From Loktanella sp. DSM 29012 (GTDB lineage Bacteria; Pseudomonadota; Alphaproteobacteria; Rhodobacterales; Rhodobacteraceae): 64,000 bases of DNA. The stretch covers positions 379,501 to 443,500 of the forward strand of contig NZ_FOEJ01000001.1 of assembly GCF_900110705.1 (NCBI RefSeq), read 5' to 3'. Position numbers and translations under genes: made by a program. The notes under the pieces are model-generated. The model was not told where the DNA came from and searched no databases. It saw only the letters and a list, made by a program, of their open reading frames with translations. This document shows positions 58,548 to 64,000 of the stretch, one piece after another (the stretch's first letter is position 1; every line of letters begins with the position of its first letter).

Positions 58548-60489
58548 TTGCGAGCGCATAGTCTCCGCTCAATTGGTCGGGGAATCTTCGACCGTGACCC
58601 ATGGGGCCGAAGGAGCGAAGCACTGTTTGGATTTCCGACAATACGACCCGGCCCTCGACCGCATGAAGGGGTGGTCTCATATGTCTCGCGCGCGGCAGGT
58701 ATGCGCGGTCTGCCGCTGGCTGGGCTGTGCAACGAGCTGGGCCTGTCCATCAAGAAGCTCATCAGCATGGATGGGAGCCAGCTCGAGACTGTGGTGGACA
58801 TTTTCGGGCTTGATCCGACAGCGTTGGAGGATTTGTGGTCTTGGACGCCCCAGCCGGTTCCGGGTTTGCAGGTCAGGTTTCGGGGTGAACTCTTCGGGTC
58901 GCGCGCAGTGATCAGTCCTGTAATGCGCGGCTGCCCCGCCTGTCTGCGCGACGATCTTCAGTGCGATCGCACCCCGCCGCAGGGTCAGATGGTCATGCGC
59001 GGTGAATGGCAGTTGCGGTATTCCGAAATCTGCTTGCGGCACCGCCAGCCTCTCGTCGCGTTGTGGACGGTGACAGCACCACTTGCCCGGTACGATTTCC
59101 CGACGCGGCTGCGCGAGATCGCGGACGACATCGTTCAAGGCCGATTGGACCGGCCCACTCAGGCGATCACCGGTTATGACCGATGGCTGGATGACCGACT
59201 GTCGTCAGGAGCCGACCTGACGTGGCTTGCTAGCCATCCGACCGACACGGCGGCACGGTTCTGCCAGCTTCTCGGCGCGGAATTGATCCGGGTCATGCCG
59301 GGGGCTGCTGATGATGGCCTGACGGCGCGCGGCGTGGGGTTCGATTGCGCCAGCCGGGGACCGGCCGCGATCACGGCAGCCCTCACGGATCTCGCCGACA
59401 AGGTGGACTGGACGCAATACAGCGCGCAGAAGGCGTTCGGTCGGCTTTATCAATGGCTGAGCAACGACATGGCGGGGGATGCGCGATGTGATCCCTATCG
59501 CAATCTGCTGCGCAACGTGATCCTCGAGACCTGGGCCATCCCCGCGGGGGAGACGGTGCTTGGGCAATCTCTCGCCGCGCCGCGCCTTCATTCCGTTCTG
59601 ACGGCTGCGAAGGAGATCGGCCGTTCGCCGAAGGTCGCGCGGCAGTTTCTCGAACATGCCGGTATCGTCGATCCCGCGGATCGGCGTCCCGATGCCCGCC
59701 TGACGTTTGATGCAGCGGCCGCGCAGTCAGTTCTTGCACAGGCCCGGCGGCTCGTGATCGCGCGTGACATGCGCCGAAGGCTGGGCGCGTCGCTCGGACA
59801 GTTCCATGCCCTTGTCCGTGCGGATGTCGTCTGTCCCGTCCTTCCGCTCGCGGTGTCGAAGCTGCAATGGGATACCGACGATGCCGACGCGCTTCTTAGA
59901 AAGCTGCTGTCTGGTGCCGTCACGATACACCCCGCGGACTCCGACTGGGTTCCGATCGGCGTCGCGGCAGGACTTGCTCGGGTCGATATCAAGACCGCCG
60001 TTGATGCCGCCTGCAGCGGGCTGATCCTGACCGGCATCCTGGCAGATGCGCATGGCTACGGCGCGGTGCATGTCCGGCAACGGGACATGGACGAACTGCG
60101 AGAGGGTGAGGTCGTGCATGTCACTTTGGCGGAGTTCGCGCGCCAAGTCGGGCTGCATAACAATGGCAACATGACGGCGCTTCACGCTGCTGGTCACGTC
60201 ACCACAATCGGGGTGTTCAATCCTGCCACGCGCCGCATGGGGCTCTACGTGACGAACGACGGCCAAGCGGCCTTTCCACGACCGGTTCACGACGGTCAAA
60301 CTGCTGGCGCAGCAGGCTGGGGTGGACGGCCGCGTCGTCGCCCGAAGGCTGCGCGATGCCGGCATCGCACGTTTTGCCCCGGAAGGTGCGGATTTCGGCC
60401 CGGTATTTCTCCAGTGCGAACTCACCCGACGCCTTGGTCCGAGGCCCCTTTCGCAGCGCATCCCGCACCCGGAAGCGCATTCAATTTAG
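58548..60489 (+). pseudogene. tniQ: TniQ/TnsD-like target-selection protein, frameshifted near its 3' end
   Basis: Roughly 646 residues if restored. LFGFPTIRPGPRPHEGVVSYVSRAAG is the TniQ start; zinc motif RGCPACLRD (C129, C132) and EICLRHRQPL (C162, H165) follow. Then several helix-turn-helix-like units. No ATG lies before the conserved start, so TTG 58548 or a later non-ATG codon is used. At the T-run 60273-60275 one extra base breaks the frame: removing it gives FHDRFTTVKLLAQQAG and a proper end at TAG 60487-60489, matching the remnant at 31071-31889. Unrestored, the tail is a low-complexity Arg/Pro stretch. TniQ relatives bind the attachment site; here the tRNA-Arg lies 1.6 kb away, across the AAA gene and right end. 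Distance from tnsABC is unusual. Confidence 0.8.
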
Positions 60490-60516
60490 GCCAAGGACCG
60501 CGACGACCTAACGATC

Positions 60517-60729
60517 TCATGCCTTCAGGATCTCGGTAATTACCGCCATTTCATCGGCCGTCACGGCTTCCAGGACAACGAACGGTCCATGGATGTCGTG
60601 CCCCGGCGAGATGCGGACGCGGAGTTCTCTCGCGATTTTCCGCAACACCCCGTGTGGGCCATGCAGTACAAGCCGAACAGGCGGTGGCACACCCGATCCT
60701 TGCGTGCCCTTTCGATCTGACAATGTCAT
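60517..60729 (-). CDS. Small protein co-translated with the AAA ATPase
   Basis: 70 residues from ATG 60729, which overlaps the stop of the AAA gene by 4 bases (ATGA). It has GVPPPVRLVLHGPHGVLRK, then VRISPGHDIHGPFVVLEAV and a final helix ITEILKA: a likely small alpha/beta domain. No family recognised. The tight coupling and convergence on tniQ (27-base gap) suggest a partner of the ATPase in the transposon's target-site module, but this is inference. Confidence 0.55.
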   Translation of the reverse strand: MTLSDRKGTQGSGVPPPVRLVLHGPHGVLRKIARELRVRISPGHDIHGPFVVLEAVTADEMAVITEILKA

Positions 60730-61823
60730 TGCAACACCGGGCGTGTTGCCAGCAGTGCGGCACGGTCAAGCATCCTGTTCGCGGTGCGCAGACTCGGCAT
60801 CAGGCCGGCCCTCATGGTCATCTCGATTGCGTCCGTCATCGCATCGATCGCCGGTCTCGGCAGACCGCGTTGCTCACCCTGCGCCACGATGTAGCCGCAC
60901 ATCTGCGTTCCGGTCAGATCCGGCATGTCTAGCACAATGGAGCGACTGACCAGCGCATCGGACAGGCCCTTGCGGCTGTTCGCGGTCGTGACCCAGTTGA
61001 CCCAAGAGGCATCGAACTTCACCTGGTAGTAGGGGCATTCCCATGTCCGGGCGCTCATCCTTTCAAGCAGCGGCAACAGGGCGTCGGTCAACGTATAGCG
61101 CGAGCCTTGCGTCGACTGGACAACACCGCATTTCTCGACTTCGTCGATGATGACGACCGGACCCGCATGTCGCTCGCGCAGAATGGTCTGGATCAACTTG
61201 CCCGGTGATGCGGCACCCCACCCACGTTGCGATCCCACCAAGGCGAACGACGCGGGCTCGCCCGTCGCCTCGATCATCGTCGTCGGCACCCCGAGGTGAT
61301 GCGCGAGGCGCCGCGCCCAGTGACTTTTTCCGATCCCCGGCGCGCCGACGAGAATGAGCGGGTGGAACCGCAGGCCCGGCAACCCATCGCGCGCTGATGC
61401 CCGAAGACCCTGCCAGACGACCTCGGTAGCCGGAGACATCCAAGGCATTTCGGTATGCAGGGCCGCGGCGATCTCGTCCGCTTCATGCTCCGTCTTGATC
61501 CGCGCGAGTGCCACGCCACCACGCAGAGCCGTTAGTGTCGCCCTGTCGCGCTCGGGCAAGTGATGGGTTCCGGTGCCGCTATGCAACCGCTCTACGAAGC
61601 GCATGGCTCGGCGCTTGATCATGGCAGTGTCGGCGTCCTGGATCAGGTCATACCAGTTCACCACGTGCTCTAGGGACATGTCGTCGGGGTCCGGTCGCTG
61701 CTTTTTCGACGTGCGGATCTTCCGGAGGGCATCGGTCAGCCGTTCCTCGATCTTGGAAAGGCGGGGGACGTCATCGATGAATTTGATATCACTGAAGGGA
61801 ATCGTGGTCGTGGAGAGGGTCAT
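60726..61823 (-). CDS. Lon-like AAA+ ATPase without protease domain
   Basis: 365 residues from ATG 61823, ribosome site AAAGGA. An N-terminal helical region (1-150), then Walker A LILVGAPGIGKSHWARRLA (157-173), a Lon-type pore/ISS region FALVGSQRGWGAASPGKLIQTIL, Walker B VVIIDEVEKCG (223-233), and sensor 1 WVNWVTTANSRKG with arginine-finger-like SRSIVLDMP. There is no Ser-Lys Lon protease domain. Distinct from the TnsC-like ATPase at 32204. It lies between tniQ and the right end sites beside tRNA-Arg, so it may take part in target choice or be a stable passenger. The function is unproven. Confidence 0.75.
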   Translation of the reverse strand: MTLSTTTIPFSDIKFIDDVPRLSKIEERLTDALRKIRTSKKQRPDPDDMSLEHVVNWYDLIQDADTAMIKRRAMRFVERLHSGTGTHHLPERDRATLTALRGGVALARIKTEHEADEIAAALHTEMPWMSPATEVVWQGLRASARDGLPGLRFHPLILVGAPGIGKSHWARRLAHHLGVPTTMIEATGEPASFALVGSQRGWGAASPGKLIQTILRERHAGPVVIIDEVEKCGVVQSTQGSRYTLTDALLPLLERMSARTWECPYYQVKFDASWVNWVTTANSRKGLSDALVSRSIVLDMPDLTGTQMCGYIVAQGEQRGLPRPAIDAMTDAIEMTMRAGLMPSLRTANRMLDRAALLATRPVLQ

Positions 61824-62052
61824 GGCGGAGTCCTTTCAAGGCGCGGCGCGCGTGCCGCGTCGTTGCTCTCGTGCCGGTCTGGCCTGAGACGCGAGGGGTG
61901 AAAGGTTCCGGAACCCTGGTGCCGTCCAGTGAACGAAAATCATCGGAGCTGTCAAATGCGCGCGAAAGACGTCGATTCAGACAGGTCCATTAATGCCGGA
62001 CTCCGCGTTCAATGCATTGAAATAGAATGATAAAACGAGACGATCCCCATCG

Positions 62053-62103
62053 TCTTGCGCAGACTATTGCTTGCTTTTGCGCAGACATCTGCTTTCGTTG
62101 GCA
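62053..62103 (-). repeat. Right end: terminal repeat and two TnsB-type sites
   Basis: The reverse complement of 62077-62103 begins TGCCAACGAAAG and ends GCGCAA, matching the left terminus at 22 of 27 positions. Two motif copies, 62076-62098 and 62053-62075, lie end to end in the opposite orientation to the left-end copies. The terminus is 13 bases from the tRNA CCA. Binding by the TnsB-like protein is inferred. Confidence 0.75.
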
Positions 62104-62116
62104 CAACTGGCGGTTT

Positions 62117-62193
62117 TGGTGACCCCGGCAGGGTTCGAACCTGCAACCTGCCCCTTAGGAGGGGGCTGCTCTATCCAGTTGAGCCACGGGGCC
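62117..62193 (-). tRNA. tRNA-Arg (anticodon CCU)
   Basis: Minus strand, 5' end at 62193, CCA encoded at 62117-62119. Acceptor stem GGCCCCG pairs with CGGGGTC (one G-U) followed by discriminator A. D arm GCTCAACTGGATAGAGC, anticodon arm GCCCC-CTCCTAA-GGGGC with anticodon CCT (reads AGG), T arm GCAGGTTCGAACCCTGC. All arms close. The gene is intact, since the transposon lies beyond its 3' end. It is the probable attachment landmark of the element. Confidence 0.95.
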
Positions 62194-62201
62194 TTGCGTT
62201 G

Positions 62202-62230
62202 TCATTGCCGCGAAAAGTGGGGTTGGTCAA
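62202..62230 (-). promoter_or_regulatory. Probable tRNA-Arg promoter
   Basis: On the minus strand TTGACC (62230-62225), 17-base spacer, CAATGA (62207-62202), then 8 bases to the tRNA 5' end. On the plus strand the same region holds an 11-base direct repeat TTGGNCAACGG (62223-62233 and 62248-62258) that might instead be an operator for the LacI-type gene. Confidence 0.5.
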
Positions 62231-62306
62231 CGGTTGCGATGGTTAGCTTGGACAACGGTCGGGGCAGGCTGTAAATAGAAATGGTGTCTATATCAGGATT
62301 TCGACT

Positions 62307-63329
62307 GTGAGCATTCCACCGCGCCGCCCGATGACTCTTCGCGATGTATCTGAGGCATCGGGGGTCAGCGAAATGACGGTCAGCCGCGTGTTGCGCAACA
62401 AGGGTGACGTTAGCGCCGCGACGCGTGCCAAGGTGCAGGAAGCGGCGAAGTTGCTGGGATACGTGCCGAACCGGATTGCTGGATCCCTCGCATCAAGTCA
62501 TGTCAATCTGGTTGCCGTGATCATCCCTTCTCTCAAGAACATGGTGTTTCCCGAAGTCCTTTCGGGGATTTCTGATGAACTGGATGAAAGTGTTCTTCAA
62601 CCGGTCGTTGGCGTCACAGGATATCGTCCCGAAAAAGAAGAGCAGGTCTTGTTCGAGATGCTGTCATGGCGACCGGCAGGTCTGATCATTGCAGGGCTGG
62701 AGCATTCCGACGCATCGCGCGCGATGCTTGCGCAGGCGGCGATACCGGTCGTTGAAATCATGGATGTGGATGGTGCACCGATTGATTCCTGCGTGGGCAT
62801 TTCGCACCGGCGCGCGGGGCACGAAATGGCAGAAGCGATCCTGCGCGCGGGTTATCGCCGGATCGGTTTTTTGGGTACGCAGATGCCCCTGGATCACCGA
62901 GCCCGGAAACGTTTCGAAGGTTTCACCCGGACGTTGGCCAAGGCAGGCATCGAAATCGAGGGCCAGGAATTCTATGCTGGCGGATCGGCCTTGGTGAAAG
63001 GGCGCGAGATGACGCAAGCGATCCTGGATCGCCATCCTGATCTGGATTTTCTGTATTATTCCAATGACATGATTGGTGCGGGCGGGTTGCTGTATCTGCT
63101 GGAAAATAGTGTCGATGTGCCAGGCAAAATCGGTTTGGCCGGTTTCAACGGAGTCGAGCTGCTGGATGGTTTGCCGCGTAAATTGGCCACGATGGATGCT
63201 TGCCGCCGCGAGATCGGGATGGAGGCCGCACGCATGATCAAGGCGCGGATCGCGGGGCAGGGGGAGCCGGGAAAAATCATGACCATGACGCCCCGCCTGG
63301 AATTGGGACAAACCCTGATCCGGAGCTGA
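62307..63329 (+). CDS. LacI/GntR-type transcriptional regulator
   Basis: 340 residues from GTG 62307, AGGA at 8-11 bases upstream. N-terminal LacI HTH: MTLRDVSEASGVSEMTVSRVLRNKGDVSAATRAKV, hinge LGYVPNRIAGSLAS, then a periplasmic-binding-type effector domain (VAVIIPSLKNMVFPEVLSGI, GFLGTQMPLDHRARKRFEGF, YYSNDMIGAGGLLYLLEN). It resembles gluconate-type GntR repressors. Its target genes would lie outside the window, and the ligand is probably a sugar acid. It is divergent from tRNA-Arg and convergent with the EAL gene. Confidence 0.9.
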   Translation: MSIPPRRPMTLRDVSEASGVSEMTVSRVLRNKGDVSAATRAKVQEAAKLLGYVPNRIAGSLASSHVNLVAVIIPSLKNMVFPEVLSGISDELDESVLQPVVGVTGYRPEKEEQVLFEMLSWRPAGLIIAGLEHSDASRAMLAQAAIPVVEIMDVDGAPIDSCVGISHRRAGHEMAEAILRAGYRRIGFLGTQMPLDHRARKRFEGFTRTLAKAGIEIEGQEFYAGGSALVKGREMTQAILDRHPDLDFLYYSNDMIGAGGLLYLLENSVDVPGKIGLAGFNGVELLDGLPRKLATMDACRREIGMEAARMIKARIAGQGEPGKIMTMTPRLELGQTLIRS

Positions 63330-64000
63330 TCAAGTTTTGCTTGCCTCAAACCTTGAAAGAAAGGTGGAAAGCTGGTCCAGCGGGAGCGCTTTTTCATAAA
63401 GCCAACCCTGCGCGCGCGTGCACCCCATTCTGATCAGACAATCCTGCTCTGCCGGGGTTTCGACACCTTCGGCCAGAATGCCGACCCCAAGACGATCGGC
63501 GAGGCCGATGATCGCACCTGTCAGCGCCTGAAGTTGCAGGTCCAGATCCAGATTCTGGACAAAACTTCGGTCGATCTTGATCTGGTTGACCTTGAATTTG
63601 CGCAACGAAGCGATTGCGGCATGGCCCGTTCCAAAATCATCAAGCTCCATCACGAAGCCGGCTTTGACAAGGTTTTCGATATTGCTGAGGTAGTGTGACG
63701 TGCGTTCGTCCAGCAGTGTCGATTCAAGTAGTTCCAGCCTGATGCGATGTCGTGCAACGCCATGCCGATTGAGAACATCGAGAATGTGGGGCAAAAGTTT
63801 CGGGTCCGCGACCTGATTGGCAGACAGATTCACGCTGATCGTCAGATCGCTGCGCCCGATCCGGTCAAGGTGGGTCAATGCCTTGCAGGTCTGTTCCAAT
63901 ACGATGGTATCAAGCGCTTCGGTCAGTCCCGCGCGCTGCGCGATCCCTAAAAAAGCATTGGCGGCAAGGACACCCTTTTGCGGATGCCGCCACCGCAAAA
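63330..64000 (-). CDS. EAL-domain c-di-GMP phosphodiesterase, 5' part outside the window
   Basis: About 223 codons remain, from LRWRHPQKGV (the L of an E-A-L-type LRW motif) to the stop at 63330-63332. Catalytic EAL residues are intact in the visible part: ISVNLSANQ, LELLESTL, ELDDFGTGHAAIASL with DDFGTG, KFKVNQIKIDRSF and ILAEGVET. It would hydrolyse c-di-GMP to pGpG. Any N-terminal sensor, GGDEF or membrane part lies beyond 64000. It converges with the LacI-type gene, the two stops being adjacent. Confidence 0.88.
   Translation of the reverse strand, partial: LRWRHPQKGVLAANAFLGIAQRAGLTEALDTIVLEQTCKALTHLDRIGRSDLTISVNLSANQVADPKLLPHILDVLNRHGVARHRIRLELLESTLLDERTSHYLSNIENLVKAGFVMELDDFGTGHAAIASLRKFKVNQIKIDRSFVQNLDLDLQLQALTGAIIGLADRLGVGILAEGVETPAEQDCLIRMGCTRAQGWLYEKALPLDQLSTFLSRFEASKT

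Noticed and set aside
62117-62193. tRNA-Arg as the attachment site of an integrase-type genomic island
   Set aside because: No tyrosine integrase gene and no direct repeat of the tRNA 3' end elsewhere in the window; the Tn7-like ends explain the junction better.

Overview
The window looks like part of the chromosome of a GC-rich alphaproteobacterium, most likely a Rhodobacterales (Roseobacter-group) species. The evidence is a CcrM-type GANTC methyltransferase, the order pmbA/tldE - cysQ-like - DUF4170 - kdtA-like - lpxK, DUF2125 and DciA-like proteins, and an alkB next to mutY. No species is claimed.

1-21.2 kb is ordinary backbone. It holds the end of an exopolysaccharide-type yjbH/yjbF pair, a flavoprotein, a small HNH protein, an enoyl-CoA hydratase/SDR pair, the lipid A/Kdo block ending in lpxK, a CoA transferase, a DsbA-like protein, a DciA-like protein, mutY, alkane hydroxylase alkB, an NADP-dependent oxidoreductase, ccrM with a clear terminator, rnhB, small secreted proteins and a membrane-anchored winged-helix-like protein.

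21.6-30.8 kb is a catabolic block. A TetR regulator is divergent from a quinate/shikimate dehydrogenase, a complete TRAP transporter (dctP, dctQ, dctM) and a QuiC-type 3-dehydroshikimate dehydratase. Together these can take up shikimate-type acids and convert shikimate to protocatechuate. Two tandem operator-like repeats sit at the promoter, one of them between -35 and -10. The regulator is co-transcribed with an alpha/beta hydrolase and a DUF3237 protein, and an M20 amidohydrolase is nearby.

31.96-62.10 kb is a 30.1-kb Tn7-like transposon. I could delimit it by 27-bp inverted ends (22/27 identical), each followed by further copies of the same roughly 21-bp motif, as expected of TnsB binding sites. 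Its inner end lies 13 bp downstream of the CCA end of a tRNA-Arg(CCU) gene. tnsA-tnsB-tnsC lie at the tRNA-distal end. A TniQ/TnsD-like gene (frameshifted near its 3' end) and a Lon-like AAA ATPase with a 70-residue partner lie at the tRNA-proximal end. A truncated second TniQ just outside the distal end suggests repeated use of the locus.

The cargo has two parts. The first is a TetR-controlled RND efflux module with a frameshifted pump. The second is a defence region: a GmrSD/DUF262-like protein and an eight-gene, tightly coupled type I restriction operon. In that operon a HEPN toxin-like gene precedes an HsdS subunit whose N-terminus is an MNT nucleotidyltransferase (the usual HEPN antitoxin). 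Four more genes (DUF6615 nuclease-like, pentapeptide-repeat membrane protein, DUF3644 HEPN-like, Abi-C-like) are inserted before hsdR. The HEPN / MNT-HsdS fusion inside a restriction operon is the most interesting signal in the window.

62.1-64 kb returns to backbone: tRNA-Arg, a LacI-family regulator and the 3' part of an EAL-domain phosphodiesterase gene. Two genes (RND pump, tniQ) are interrupted by single-base frameshifts; whether these are real or sequencing errors cannot be decided here.
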